Counted from the first letter of the stretch, positions 7,562 to 16,482 are shown. The stretch is 64,000 bases of DNA from Botryobacter ruber (GCF_003347595.2 NZ_QCZK02000024.1:372001-436000); one strand, 5' to 3'. Numbers and translations are program-made. Notes: a model not told the origin generated them from the sequence alone.

Positions 7562-8584
7562 TCAAATGTTTTCTCCCGACGAGGAACTGCCTGCCGCCGG
7601 TAGCCCTTCTGTAGCTTCCTCGTCGCCGTAGACTTCTTTGTCGTGTTTGCCGGGTTCTGCGTTTACGGCCGTATGCCCTACCTCCATCTCCTGCCGTACA
7701 AACCGCACGGCGTAATCGGAAGGATAAATGTTGTGCCCGTACTTACGGGAATAGACAAACGTAAAAACTGCTCCGAAAAAAATGATCTGCGAAGTAAAAA
7801 ACACCCAGGTCAGGATAACGATTACGGAGCCCGCCGCCCCATAAATAGACCCCACATCGCTTTTGCCCAGGTACATCCCGATAATGACCCTAGCCAGGGA
7901 AAAAAGCAGTGCCGTTACCAGCGCCCCCACCCACACATCGCGCCACTTTATTTTGGCATCGGGCAGGTACTTGTAAATACTGGCAAACATGAACGAGATA
8001 ATTACCAGGTTGAGCAGGAAGTTGGCGCCATGCAGCACATACACCACCCAACCCGAAAAGCGCACCGTCAGGTAATCGCCTACCACCACCAGCAGGGTGT
8101 TGGCCAGCAACGACACGAGCAGGAGAATCGCCATCGCCAGGATCATCCCGAACGAAAGCACACGGTCGAACAGGAGCTTCAGGTAGGCGCGTTTCGGGTT
8201 TGGCCGCACGCACCATATTTCGTTTAAGGAATCCTGCAGCGAAATAAAAACACCGGTCGCCGCCACAAACAGCATTACTACCCCAACTATGGTGGCAAAG
8301 TTCATGTCGGTGAAGTAGTTCACGTTCTCCACCATTTTCTGCACCTCGTAGGCTCCTTCCGAGCCTATCATTTCTTTAATCTGGTAGTAAATTTCGCCGG
8401 AAACGGCCCGCTCTCCAAAAACATAACCTGCCGCATTAATAATGATGATCAGCATGGGAGGCAACGCAAAGATGGTATAATACGCCAGGGCAGCACCTTT
8501 CTGGAAAGAGTTGTTATCCACAAACTCCATGGATGTTTCCTTTAGCAGGAGCCAGATGGTAGTATGTACGTGCTTGATGGGCAT
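7562..8584 (-). CDS. YihY/BrkB family integral membrane protein
   Basis: The 340-residue protein starts MPIKHVHTTIWLLLKETSME. The family signature follows: DNNSFQKGAALAYYTIFALPPMLIIII at about 20-46, then five further hydrophobic spans with WRDVWVGALVTALLFSLARV and SIYGAAGSVIVILTWVFFTSQIIFFGA. The C-terminal 60 residues are polar and cytoplasmic. The family is often labelled tRNA-processing RNase BN by old error; its real function is unknown. I placed the start at 8584, because the longer frame to 8713 adds 43 residues of unlikely composition. It is divergent from gltX. Confidence 0.88.
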   Translation of the reverse strand: MPIKHVHTTIWLLLKETSMEFVDNNSFQKGAALAYYTIFALPPMLIIIINAAGYVFGERAVSGEIYYQIKEMIGSEGAYEVQKMVENVNYFTDMNFATIVGVVMLFVAATGVFISLQDSLNEIWCVRPNPKRAYLKLLFDRVLSFGMILAMAILLLVSLLANTLLVVVGDYLTVRFSGWVVYVLHGANFLLNLVIISFMFASIYKYLPDAKIKWRDVWVGALVTALLFSLARVIIGMYLGKSDVGSIYGAAGSVIVILTWVFFTSQIIFFGAVFTFVYSRKYGHNIYPSDYAVRFVRQEMEVGHTAVNAEPGKHDKEVYGDEEATEGLPAAGSSSSGENI

Positions 8585-8765
8585 TAACGGCAGCTTTTTA
8601 TACACAGGTGTACTTTGACAGATACGAAATCCGCTGATTATGTTTGTACCTGTACTGCCTTCTGCACAGGCTTTACCAGAATGCCACACGCTGCAATTAC
8701 GGAAACGTAACATTATTTTGTAACTTTAGGGCAGAATTAGAAAAGCTTTGTTCAGATAACCATTC

Positions 8766-10307
8766 ATGGAAAGAGAAGTTAGAGTACGCTTTGCCCCGAG
8801 CCCGACCGGGCCTCTCCATATTGGCGGCGTTCGCACTGCCTTATACAACTACCTGCTTGCCAAAAAAGTGGGCGGTAAAATGATTTTACGCATCGAGGAT
8901 ACAGACCAGAACCGCTTTGTGCCCGGTGCTGAAGATTATATTCTGGAGTCGCTGAAGTGGTGCGGCATTGAGCTGGATGAGAGTCCGGTGGTGGGTGGAC
9001 CCTATGCGCCGTACCGCCAGTCGGAGCGCAAGCCCATGTACATGCAGTATGCCATGCAACTGATTGAGAGCGGCCACGCCTACTATGCTTTCGATACAGC
9101 GGAGGAGCTGGATGCCATGCGGGAGCGCCTGAAAGCGGCCAAAGTAGCTACGCCACAGTACAACTCCATCACCCGCAACACCATGCGCAACTCCCTCACC
9201 CTGCCCGAGGACGAGGTGAAGCAGCTCCTGGATTCGGGAGCGCCGTATGTGATCCGCCTGAAGGTGCCGCGCAAAGAGGAAATCCGCCTGAAAGACCTGA
9301 TCCGGGGTTGGGTAATGGTACACTCTTCTGCCATCGACGACAAAGTGCTGATGAAATCGGACGGCATGCCGACGTACCACCTGGCCAATATCGTAGACGA
9401 CCACCTGATGCAGATCACGCACGTGATCCGGGGTGAGGAATGGCTGCCATCGGCGCCGCTGCATGTGCTGCTGTACCGCTACCTGGGCTGGGAAGACACC
9501 ATGCCCGAGTTTGCGCACCTGCCCCTGCTCCTCAAGCCCGACGGCAACGGCAAACTGAGCAAGCGCGACGGCGACAAACTGGGTTTCCCGGTGTTCCCGC
9601 TGCGCTGGACCGATCCGTTTACAGGCGAAGTGTCGAGCGGCTACCGCGAGAGCGGCTATTTGCCGGAAGCTTTTGTGAACTTCCTCGCTTTCCTGGGCTG
9701 GAACCCGGGCACGCAGCAGGAGCTGTTTACCATGGATGAGCTGGCCGATGAGTTTACCATTGAACGTATCGGCAAGTCCGGTACCCGTTTCGATATTCAG
9801 AAAGCCCGTTGGTTTAATGAGCAGTACCTGCGCGCCAAACCCGATGCCGAGCTGGCAAAGTACCTGCTGGCTGCCCTGGAGGAGCACAACATTTCCTGCA
9901 CCCAGGAAAAAGCAGAAAAGATTGCCGGTCTGATGAAAGAACGTGTAAGCTTCCCGCAGGAGTTCTGGCGCGAGGCGTCTTATTTCTTTGTGGCGCCAAC
10001 GGAGTATAACGAGAAGGTAGCAACCAAAAAATGGAACAGCCAGGCCGTGGCCGTATTCGAAGATTTTAAAAACGAGCTGCCAGCGCTGCAGAACTTCAAT
10101 GCCGACAGCGTAAAAGAACTGCTGCTGGGCATCCTGGAGCGCCACAACATGAAAATTGGTCAGGTAATGCAGGCGCTTCGTTTAGCTGTAACAGGCGCCG
10201 AAGCTGGTCCGGACCTGATGCAGATCATCGAAGTAATTGGCAAGGAAGAAACTGTTTCGCGTATCGGAACAGCCATCGAAAAGTTAAGTCAATACGCGAC
10301 AGCATAA
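8766..10307 (+). CDS. gltX: Glutamate--tRNA ligase
   Basis: GltX charges tRNA-Glu with glutamate using ATP. The 513-residue class I synthetase has its HIGH motif in PSPTGPLHIGG (residues 11-21) and its KMSKS motif as KLSKRDGDKLG at about 260-270. The C-terminal anticodon-binding helical domain fills the last 150 residues. The segment PVFPLRWTDPFTGEVSSGYRESGY after the KLSKR loop fits the Bacteroidota form of the enzyme. It stands alone with a terminator 20 bases downstream, and is the only aminoacyl-tRNA synthetase in the window. Confidence 0.98.
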   Translation: MEREVRVRFAPSPTGPLHIGGVRTALYNYLLAKKVGGKMILRIEDTDQNRFVPGAEDYILESLKWCGIELDESPVVGGPYAPYRQSERKPMYMQYAMQLIESGHAYYAFDTAEELDAMRERLKAAKVATPQYNSITRNTMRNSLTLPEDEVKQLLDSGAPYVIRLKVPRKEEIRLKDLIRGWVMVHSSAIDDKVLMKSDGMPTYHLANIVDDHLMQITHVIRGEEWLPSAPLHVLLYRYLGWEDTMPEFAHLPLLLKPDGNGKLSKRDGDKLGFPVFPLRWTDPFTGEVSSGYRESGYLPEAFVNFLAFLGWNPGTQQELFTMDELADEFTIERIGKSGTRFDIQKARWFNEQYLRAKPDAELAKYLLAALEEHNISCTQEKAEKIAGLMKERVSFPQEFWREASYFFVAPTEYNEKVATKKWNSQAVAVFEDFKNELPALQNFNADSVKELLLGILERHNMKIGQVMQALRLAVTGAEAGPDLMQIIEVIGKEETVSRIGTAIEKLSQYATA

Positions 10308-10327
10308 GCTATCGCTTACTATTCAGG

Positions 10328-10361
10328 AAAGGCTGATCCGGGAAACGGGTTAGCCTTTTTT
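10328..10361 (+). terminator. Terminator of gltX
   Basis: AAAGGCTGATCCG and CGGGTTAGCCTTTTTT form an imperfect stem followed by a long T run, 20 bases after the gltX stop. Confidence 0.75.
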
Positions 10362-10385
10362 GCTTTTACAAGCCATAAAAAAGTT

Positions 10386-10415
10386 CTCTGCAGCTACCAC
10401 CACAGCCGCTGTGCC
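10386..10415 (-). repeat. REP-like element, copy 4
   Basis: On the minus strand the copy reads GGCACAGCGGCTGTGGTGGT followed by AGCTGCAGAG, an almost perfect family core. It lies 25 bases beyond the gltX terminator. Confidence 0.7.
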
Positions 10416-10502
10416 ACATCAGACAGGGCATTAGCAGTTCAACGCCGCAACTTATTTCGTGCTTTTTCCTTATAACTAGGTAGCATACAAATAAAGAGAA
10501 CT

Positions 10503-10892
10503 ATGGCTAAGAATAAAAAAGAAGGAAAAAGCTCCAAAAAGCCCAAAGTACACAAAGATTTGGAAGGCTTCGAAATAAAGGTAAACCCGCAAGGCGAGAT
10601 CATCACGAACTACAGCATCGATAAAATAAATGAGTTCCTGAACAAAAACGTGGAAGACAAAAAGCTCATGAAGCGCGATGCGGCTGAGAAAGCAAAACGG
10701 GAGGAAGAAGAGGCTTATCATATAGAGGAGACAGAAGAAGTAGAAGAGACAGATGAAGATTTTGTAAAGAATACAAATGCTGTTTCTGACGATGAAGATG
10801 ATCTTCCTATCAAAAAGAAGCGAAAAAAGGGCGACGATGACGATGATGACGACGATGAGCTCGATGATGAAGACGATGACGATCTGAAATAA
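10503..10892 (+). CDS. Conserved small protein with basic head and poly-aspartate tail
   Basis: I do not recognise a named family. The 129 residues have three parts: a Lys-rich head (MAKNKKEGKSSKKPK), a folded-looking middle (KDLEGFEIKVNPQGEIITNYSIDKINEFLNKNVEDKKL, about residues 18-58), and a disordered acidic tail ending in a run of Asp/Glu broken once by KKKRKK. The head and middle look conserved-protein-like: amphipathic, with no repeats. Such charge patterning suggests binding to nucleic acid or basic proteins, but that is inference. The tail is encoded by GAT/GAC/GAA codons that make a spurious poly-Ser frame on the other strand. A strong terminator follows 39 bases later. Confidence 0.75.
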   Translation: MAKNKKEGKSSKKPKVHKDLEGFEIKVNPQGEIITNYSIDKINEFLNKNVEDKKLMKRDAAEKAKREEEEAYHIEETEEVEETDEDFVKNTNAVSDDEDDLPIKKKRKKGDDDDDDDDELDDEDDDDLK

Positions 10893-10930
10893 CAAAGCGC
10901 CTGAGAAAAAGGAATAGCACCTCCAACGGG

Positions 10931-10975
10931 AAAAGGATGAACGACTGGAACCAGGTCTTTCATCCTTTTCTGTTT
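10931..10975 (+). terminator. Terminator of the poly-Asp protein gene
   Basis: AAAAGGATGA (10931-10940) pairs with TCATCCTTTT (10960-10969), followed by CTGTTT. Confidence 0.75.
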
Positions 10976-10985
10976 CCAGGCCTTA

Positions 10986-11016
10986 GGAGCAGCGGCTGTG
11001 GTGGCAGCTGCAGCAG
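10986..11016 (+). repeat. REP-like element, copy 5
   Basis: The copy reads GGAGCAGCGGCTGTGGTGGC followed by AGCTGCAGCAG. Its ends GCAGC and GCTGC can pair, so this copy is itself a short imperfect hairpin. Confidence 0.75.
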
Positions 11017-11085
11017 ACTTTTTTGGACCACAGATTTACCGGATTAAAGGATGACACGGATGTTTTAGTACCGGATAGCAAGCGG

Positions 11086-11159
11086 TTTATACCAAACAGT
11101 ATTTACTCAGTTCCATAAAACTACTCCTCCTTTGTCATCCCTGTAGGGACCTTGTGGGC
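11086..11159 (-). repeat. GTCATCC/GGTATAAA-type dispersed repeat, copy A
   Basis: Read on the minus strand it contains CCCACAAGGTCCCTACAGGG, then GATGACAAAG, TTTATGGAACTGAGTAAATA and GGTATAAA. The same order of blocks recurs at 22970-23053, 33576-33658 and, in part, at 47148-47212. Confidence 0.65.
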
Positions 11160-11320
11160 TTTAAATTGGGCCCCTACCCCAAACTGCAATCAAGCTAGCT
11201 ACTGGAGGTCGTGTAATGGAAGATCCTTTTTACTATTTGGTATAATTTACCAGCTACAAAACTTGCCCCCTTTCTTCAATAAATGTATTTTGCTCTTACA
11301 ACCTTTCTATCAACAGAACT

Positions 11321-12088
11321 ATGAGAAACTCACACGAAATCGACTACAAAATTTTTGGCAACGACATACAGGTGCTGGAGATTGAGCTGGACCCAAACGA
11401 AACAGTAATTGCCGAAGCAGGCGCCATGGTGTACATGGAAGAAGGCATCGATTTCCAGACGAAGATGGGCGATGGCTCCAACCCGAACCAGGGCTTTTTT
11501 GGCAAGCTGGCCTCCGTTGGCAGTCGCCTGATTACCGGCGAGTCGCTGTTTATGACGCACTTTACGCACCGGGGCTATGGCAAGAGCCGCGTGGCCTTTT
11601 CAGCTCCGTACCCGGGTACCATCCTGCCCATCGACCTGAAGGAAGTATACACCAACAGCCTGATTGTGCAGAAAGATGCGTTTCTGGCAGCAGCGCTGGG
11701 CACGAAAGTAACCATGCATTTTAACCAGAAGCTCGGTTCGGGCCTGTTTGGCGGCGAAGGTTTCATCCTGCAGAAGCTGTCCGGCGACGGACTGGCCTTT
11801 ATCCACGCGGGCGGCACTATTGTAGAAAAGCAACTCAACAACCAGACGCTCCGCGTAGACACGGGCTGTGTAGTTGCCTTTGAACCAGGTATTGATTTCA
11901 GTGTGCAACGCGCCGGCGGGTTGAAATCCATGATATTTGGCGGGGAAGGACTTTTCCTGGCTACGCTACGCGGCACGGGCCGGGTGTGGCTGCAGTCTAT
12001 GCCGGTGAAGAAGCTGATTGAGGCACTGATGCCGCAGGGCGAGAACCAGAACAAGGAAGGCGGCTTTATGAGCTCTTTCCTGGAGTAG
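11321..12088 (+). CDS. AIM24 family protein (TIGR00266)
   Basis: The 255-residue protein begins [17 protein letters not shown] and carries the TIGR00266/AIM24 hallmarks: [13 protein letters not shown] [17 protein letters not shown] at about 27-43, [13 protein letters not shown] at about 73-85, and repeated Gly-rich beta strands such as [19 protein letters not shown] and [21 protein letters not shown]. The fold is a beta-prism; the family is widespread and its biochemical role in bacteria is unknown. It stands alone, convergent with the metalloprotease gene 32 bases away. Confidence 0.92.
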   Translation: MRNSHEIDYKIFGNDIQVLEIELDPNETVIAEAGAMVYMEEGIDFQTKMGDGSNPNQGFFGKLASVGSRLITGESLFMTHFTHRGYGKSRVAFSAPYPGTILPIDLKEVYTNSLIVQKDAFLAAALGTKVTMHFNQKLGSGLFGGEGFILQKLSGDGLAFIHAGGTIVEKQLNNQTLRVDTGCVVAFEPGIDFSVQRAGGLKSMIFGGEGLFLATLRGTGRVWLQSMPVKKLIEALMPQGENQNKEGGFMSSFLE

Positions 12089-12120
12089 CAGCTTTAGAAG
12101 CAACAGCACCAGCAGGTGCA

Positions 12121-13857
12121 TTAAAGTGTCTCCCGCCACAGCCTGTCCTCCCGGATGTGGCGGGAGCGACTGTTTACTTTGCCATTCCCCTCGAAGGAGA
12201 TGGCACGGGCGGAGGAAATGTAGTCAGCAGGTTTGGGCAGAACAGCAGTATTTACGCCGAACCGCCTGCCTTTGTGCAGGTTAATCACACTGTGCTCGTC
12301 CTGGAGCGTGAGCCGGGCACTGTTGCTGATGCTGATGTAGCCGCCTTTCTGCACCGAGATACGCCCGCTGTCATACAAAGTCACCAAGGCACTGTCCGGT
12401 ACGACCAACGTACCGCCTTTATTTACAGTGATGGTATAGTTTGCCACGTTTGCGTTTCGGAGTTCGAGCACGCCGCCATCGTTTACCGCGATGCCCTGCC
12501 ACGGCTGAGCCGTAAACGGCTGCACCTGCCCCCCATCCAGCACCAGTTTCCCACCAGCGTTAACGGTTATGCCCGCTTGCAAAGGCATTGCCAGGCTACA
12601 GGTCAGGTGCAGCGAGCCTCCCTGCTCCACCACAATATCCTGGTACATGCGCATCCGGAAGCTCCAGCTTTCTTCTTTTGTAATGCTATACGGTACCGGA
12701 GCATAGGCTTCCTGAATGTACTTCTGCACACTGCCCATCACGGAAGCACGATGCATCACGCCTGCCTGCATAGGCGAAATGTAAGTGTAGTTATCCGGAC
12801 CGAAAGACATTAAGTTGTTCGTTATTTTATCGGTAGCAGATGCACCTGCCGCGACCACCCAACCCTGGTTCAGGTGCGGACAATTGCTGTTTCCGGCACT
12901 GCCATAGATATCTTCCAGGTAATCGGGCGGATAGCAGTGCCTGCCGCTGAACGTATGATCCAACTCTAAAATATGCCCCAGTTCGTGTGCCAGTACCGTG
13001 ACGGAGCGATAGCCCGCGTGATGCTTCAGCATTACGGCATAAGCATCGTCAGTCGGCAGAAAGTCGAAACTTGTAAAGCCGTTTGCTCCCGTTGTTAACA
13101 CAGCTTCTGCCGTCGCACCACTACCTCCTCCGCCTTCTATGGCAACAGTCGCAACAGGATGATTAAACATTCCCGGGCTTAACACCTGTATTTCCGTCAC
13201 CTGCCCATCTACCACTACAGCCTTAGCTGTTGCACCATACGCAGGAACAGGAGAGGAAATGGTGACTGCAGGAGGAGCCTCCGCTGTGTAGCCTGAACCA
13301 CCGTTTGTAACGTTTATCTTGCTCAGCTTTACCTGGTAAGAACCGTCTGTAAACAAGATATTCAGCTGCCTGGTGCGTTCCGGATCAGTGGCTTTAACTT
13401 TATCCATCAGCTTTTTGGCATCACAACTTTGGTAGAGTGCATCGTCCTGGTAAAAATAAATGCGCTCCTGCCCCGGTGACCCCAGGTCGAACCGGAAACG
13501 GGTGTCGTTGTCTGGCAAAGCAGCAGGAAACCCAGGTATGGGATCGGTGGGGGCTATAACATCGCCGAATATCTGGTTTAAGCGGGTAATCCAGCTTAGC
13601 AGGTGCTCTTTGTCTGACTCCTGAAAATTACCCTGCCCGTTTGCAGGCTGAAAAATATTGAAATTCAGTTCAATGGTTTTGATGGGCGCATTGTGCAGCG
13701 GGAAGTCACCTCCTTTGGGTACCCAGTTTTTCAGATCTCTGTAAAAGTTGTAAGCAGTCCCGGTTTGGCGGCAATGGCTGTAAGCCGGTGGGGCAACCTG
13801 TGCGGTAAGGGAATAGGTACTGAAACAAAGCAGCAGAAACAGGATAAGTTTTTTCAT
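12121..13857 (-). CDS. Secreted zincin-type metallopeptidase with beta-helix-like tail
   Basis: The 578-residue protein starts MKKLILFLLLCFSTYSLTAQ, a clear signal peptide. Residues 291-301 read HELGHILELDH, the zinc-binding HExxHxxxxxH of zincins (His291, Glu292, His295, His301), followed by Cys-containing SGRHCYPPDY. The position usually Gly in metzincins is Glu here. Two short beta repeats upstream (NGGSGYTAEAPPAVT, then EGGGGSGATAEA) and a C-terminal third of LNVNAGG-like turns (VNAGGKLVLDGGQ, VNDGGVLELRNA, VNKGGTLVVPD) suggest a right-handed beta-helix. The start at 13857 follows the signal peptide; the frame extends to 14001. The substrate is unknown. Confidence 0.8.
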   Translation of the reverse strand: MKKLILFLLLCFSTYSLTAQVAPPAYSHCRQTGTAYNFYRDLKNWVPKGGDFPLHNAPIKTIELNFNIFQPANGQGNFQESDKEHLLSWITRLNQIFGDVIAPTDPIPGFPAALPDNDTRFRFDLGSPGQERIYFYQDDALYQSCDAKKLMDKVKATDPERTRQLNILFTDGSYQVKLSKINVTNGGSGYTAEAPPAVTISSPVPAYGATAKAVVVDGQVTEIQVLSPGMFNHPVATVAIEGGGGSGATAEAVLTTGANGFTSFDFLPTDDAYAVMLKHHAGYRSVTVLAHELGHILELDHTFSGRHCYPPDYLEDIYGSAGNSNCPHLNQGWVVAAGASATDKITNNLMSFGPDNYTYISPMQAGVMHRASVMGSVQKYIQEAYAPVPYSITKEESWSFRMRMYQDIVVEQGGSLHLTCSLAMPLQAGITVNAGGKLVLDGGQVQPFTAQPWQGIAVNDGGVLELRNANVANYTITVNKGGTLVVPDSALVTLYDSGRISVQKGGYISISNSARLTLQDEHSVINLHKGRRFGVNTAVLPKPADYISSARAISFEGNGKVNSRSRHIREDRLWRETL

Positions 13858-14022
13858 GATCAAACATTTTCCAGATGCAATCTTTTTCTGAGTCAGGCGA
13901 TCCTGATTAACTAAAACAGACAGCTGGCACAGCGGCCTTTCCTCAACTAACTGTGTAAACTCAAAAAGCATGCCCGTTGCGCTCCTGCCAGTAATACGCA
14001 CCCTGCAACGTAGCTGCTGTTT

Positions 14023-14152
14023 GATTCTCCGAGACTATCCCCTTGAGGGGATTATAGGGGTGTAAAGCTCGGAGGTAAAACGTCTAAAATTATGTTCTCA
14101 GAGTTTATTCGCAGCTGTAAACACCCCTCTCGCTCCCCTCAAGGGGAGAATC
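14023..14152. repeat. Imperfect inverted repeat with CCCCTTGAGGGG arms
   Basis: GATTCTCC...CCCCTTGAGGGGATTATAGGGGTGT (14023-14062, with an insertion) is mirrored by ACACCCCTCTCGCTCCCCTC-AAGGGGAGAATC (14121-14152). Each arm carries its own small CCCCTTGAGGGG-type palindrome. It looks like a degraded non-autonomous element; no transposase is present. Confidence 0.55.
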
Positions 14153-14194
14153 CGCTAGAATGAAACGCCCTTATCCTGCACCGGATTAGCCGTA

Positions 14195-14235
14195 TAAAAA
14201 GAAAAGCGCCTCAGCGTGTGTATTGCCAAGGCGCT
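14195..14235 (-). terminator. Terminator of the GH3-family gene
   Basis: On the minus strand AGCGCCT (complement 14229-14235) pairs with AGGCGCT (complement 14205-14211) and is followed by TTTTCTTTTT. Confidence 0.7.
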
Positions 14236-14257
14236 CGCGTGATGAAATGCTGCAAGC

Positions 14258-15775
14258 TTACAACCCGTTTACCTGCATAATCTCCTCCAGGTATTCGCGG
14301 CTGTTGCTGAGGCGGGGCACTTTGTTCTGGCCGCCCATTTTGCCTTTACTGCTGAGCCAGTTCAGGAAGGTACCTTCGGGGGCAGCATGTACGATGGGCG
14401 CCTGCAAGGCAATGTCTTTGTGACGTTTGGCGTCGTAGTCGGAATTGATTTCGCGCAGGGTTTCGTCGAGTACCTGCGTGAACTGCTGCAGGTTATTTGG
14501 TTCTTTCCCGAACTCGATAAGCCATTCGTGCCCACCGCGCTTGCCGCTCTCCATGTACACGGGAGCAGCTGTGAAATTGGTGATAATGGCGCCAGTGGCT
14601 TGGCAGGCTTTGGTAACGGCTTCTTCTGCATTCTCCACAATCACTTCTTCGCCGAAGGCATTGATAAAGTGCTTGGTGCGGCCCGAAATTTTGATGCGAT
14701 ACGGGCTCAGGCTGGTAAACCGGACGGTATCGCCGATTTTGTAGCGCCACAAGCCGGCGTTGGTTGAGATAACGAGGGCATAGTTTTTCCCCAGTTCCAC
14801 CTGGTCCAGCGTCAGCGTTTTAGGATTTTCGGCATCGAACTGGTCCATAGGGATGAACTCGTAGTATACGCCGTAATCCAGCATGAGGAGCATTTCGTCT
14901 TCGGTGCCGCGTTGGTCCTGTATGCCAAAGAAGCCTTCGGAGGCGTTGTATACCTCCAGGTAATTCATTTTATCGGATGGGATGAGCTCCCGGAAAAGCT
15001 GCCGGTACGGTCCAAACGCTACGGCTCCGTGCGTGAACAGTTCCAGGTTTGGCCACACCTCCAGGATGTTGCTCTTGCCGGTCGTTTCCAGTATCCGCTT
15101 CAGGAGCACATAAGTCCAGGTAGGCACACCCGACATGCTTGTTACGTTCTCCTGCACCGTTAGCTCCACCATTTTGGCGATCTTCTCCTCCCAGTTATCC
15201 ATCAGCGCTACTTTCAGCGGCGGCGTGCGCATGGCTTCGGCCCAGATGGGCAGGTTCTGCATGATCACCGCCGACACATCGCCGCAGGAAGTTTTGGAAT
15301 TCAGTTCGTTGGGCCGATGGCTCCCGCCTATCGAAAGGCCTTTACCGGAGAACAGTTTGGTATCGGGGTACAGGTTGACGTAGATGGAGAGCATGTCTTT
15401 ACCTCCTTTGTAGTGACATTCTTCCAGCGCCTCGGGGCTTACCGGGATATACTTGCTGCGGGCGTTGGTGGTACCCGACGACTTGGCAAACCATTCAATC
15501 TCGCTTGGCCACAGGATGTTCTGTTCCCCCTTCATCACCCGCTCTATGTAAGGAAAGAGGTCTTCGTACGCCGAAACCGGCACCCGCTCCTGGTACTCCC
15601 GCACAGACTTGATGTCGGCATACCCGTACTTTTTGCCCCACTCCGTGTTTTTAGCCGTGCTGATCAGGTTCTGGAACAACTCCTCCTGCACTTCGTGCGG
15701 GTACTTCCTAAACAGATCGATCTGGTGGATCCGCTTCTTCATTACCCAGGTTACTATTGAATTTATTATTTCCAA
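14258..15775 (-). CDS. GH3 family (auxin-responsive-type) acyl-adenylating enzyme
   Basis: The 505-residue protein matches bacterial GH3 proteins across its length. Residues 108-112 region SSGTTNARSKYIPVS is the ATP-binding P-loop of the ANL-type fold, LEVYNASEGFFGIQ is the second conserved nucleotide motif, and LWRYKIGDTVRFTSLSPYRIKISGR leads into the mobile C-terminal domain. Plant GH3 enzymes couple carboxylic acids to amino acids through an acyl-adenylate; the bacterial substrate is not known. Its start MEIINSIVTWVMKKRIHQID is supported by the family. It is a stand-alone gene with its own terminator. Confidence 0.93.
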   Translation of the reverse strand: MEIINSIVTWVMKKRIHQIDLFRKYPHEVQEELFQNLISTAKNTEWGKKYGYADIKSVREYQERVPVSAYEDLFPYIERVMKGEQNILWPSEIEWFAKSSGTTNARSKYIPVSPEALEECHYKGGKDMLSIYVNLYPDTKLFSGKGLSIGGSHRPNELNSKTSCGDVSAVIMQNLPIWAEAMRTPPLKVALMDNWEEKIAKMVELTVQENVTSMSGVPTWTYVLLKRILETTGKSNILEVWPNLELFTHGAVAFGPYRQLFRELIPSDKMNYLEVYNASEGFFGIQDQRGTEDEMLLMLDYGVYYEFIPMDQFDAENPKTLTLDQVELGKNYALVISTNAGLWRYKIGDTVRFTSLSPYRIKISGRTKHFINAFGEEVIVENAEEAVTKACQATGAIITNFTAAPVYMESGKRGGHEWLIEFGKEPNNLQQFTQVLDETLREINSDYDAKRHKDIALQAPIVHAAPEGTFLNWLSSKGKMGGQNKVPRLSNSREYLEEIMQVNGL

Positions 15776-15931
15776 GTTTGATTGCTAAATGGTTAAACTG
15801 GTGTTTGTGTACTTAAGCCGGCAAATAATTGTTTTGGCTGCTTTAGCACATTTTAGGCACATATTGAAATTGCTTTTAGTGAGGTGGTTGAAGCGAAGCG
15901 AAAGTCATGGCAGTGGCTGGTCCATGTTATT

Positions 15932-16174
15932 CTATATATTTCCTTCATGTAAGTCCCATATGGGGAAACACAACTCATAGTCATTCCAGACAATATCCCC
16001 ATATTCAATACTGAAGCTTTTGAATTCTTCCTTATCAAGATACTTTTTAGTCATCGGATTCTTCGCTGATTTTAAGAAGCTTTCGAAGTCGACGGTCTGG
16101 CTAACACCATCGGAGAAATCAAATTTTATTTTATATCCGTCCAGATATACAGCTTTGTCAATTGAAACGACCAT
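15932..16174 (-). CDS. DUF2442 domain protein
   Basis: The 80-residue protein (MVVSIDKAVYLDGYKIKFDF) has the DUF2442 pattern: a YxLxxxFxDGxxxxVDF beta hairpin (YKIKFDFSDGVSQTVDFESF, residues 14-33), a middle helix, and FKSFSIEYGDIVWNDYELCF near the end. It lies 2 bases downstream of the DUF4160 gene, in the order DUF4160-DUF2442. Such pairs are common and have been suspected to be toxin-antitoxin-like, but the activity is not established. The surrounding 1 kb is visibly more AT-rich than its neighbours, which suggests acquisition. Confidence 0.88.
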   Translation of the reverse strand: MVVSIDKAVYLDGYKIKFDFSDGVSQTVDFESFLKSAKNPMTKKYLDKEEFKSFSIEYGDIVWNDYELCFPIWDLHEGNI

Positions 16175-16176
16175 GC

Positions 16177-16482
16177 TTAATCAATCTTTTTAGTGATTAC
16201 TTCAGATTTTACTTCTTTATTATATACGAAGAAGTCTACCCATTTCTTTACAATATCTTCCCTAAAGTGCTCAACTAACTTCCTTAGCCTTTTTTCATTT
16301 TTACTGTCGAGAGGTTCTTTACCTTTCACTTCTGATATTCGAACTTCTTTAAATTCTCCATTCTCATAAATTATTTCAGCTTTGCTTTCCCGCCCTTGAT
16401 ACTTGCCATGAACATGGATAGGTTCATGCTCATTTGAATAAAATAAAATGATTAGCCCGAAATATTCATAAAGCTTTGGCAT
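16177..16482 (-). CDS. DUF4160 domain protein
   Basis: The 101-residue protein carries the DUF4160 signature FGLIILFYSNEHEPIHVHGKY, normally FYSxDHxPPHFHxxY, then AEIIYENGEFKEVRISEVKG and a C-terminal helix with RKLVEHFREDIVKKWVDFF. The His pair in PIHVHG is the most conserved element. It is the upstream partner of the DUF2442 gene (2 bases apart), so they are almost certainly one transcript. The function is unknown. Confidence 0.88.
   Translation of the reverse strand: MPKLYEYFGLIILFYSNEHEPIHVHGKYQGRESKAEIIYENGEFKEVRISEVKGKEPLDSKNEKRLRKLVEHFREDIVKKWVDFFVYNKEVKSEVITKKID

Larger units (their letters stand above)
10893..11320. other. 428-base intergenic stretch with terminator and three repeat families
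   Basis: It holds, in order, a terminator, one REP-like copy, a degenerate GGATTT-type copy (about 11028-11066, with ATTTACCGGATTAAAGGATG) and a GTCATCC/GGTATAAA-type copy in minus orientation. The last 160 bases before the AIM24 gene have no clear promoter box. Confidence 0.6.
13858..14257. other. 400-base intergenic stretch with large inverted repeat
   Basis: No credible gene. It holds the CCCCTTGAGGGG inverted repeat (14023-14152) and the terminator of the GH3-family gene. Both neighbouring genes are on the minus strand. Confidence 0.6.

Noticed and set aside
8886..10145. 419-residue ORF antisense to gltX
   Set aside because: Composition is His/Gln/Leu-rich shadow sequence, and gltX on the other strand has complete synthetase motifs.
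10718..10963. Poly-Ser ORF antisense to the acidic protein
   Set aside because: It arises from GAT/GAC repeats of the Asp tail read backward.
15789..15980. 63-residue plus-strand ORF beginning MVKLVFVYLSRQ
   Set aside because: It runs into the DUF2442 gene on the opposite strand and ends in sequence antisense to it; there is no family match or promoter.
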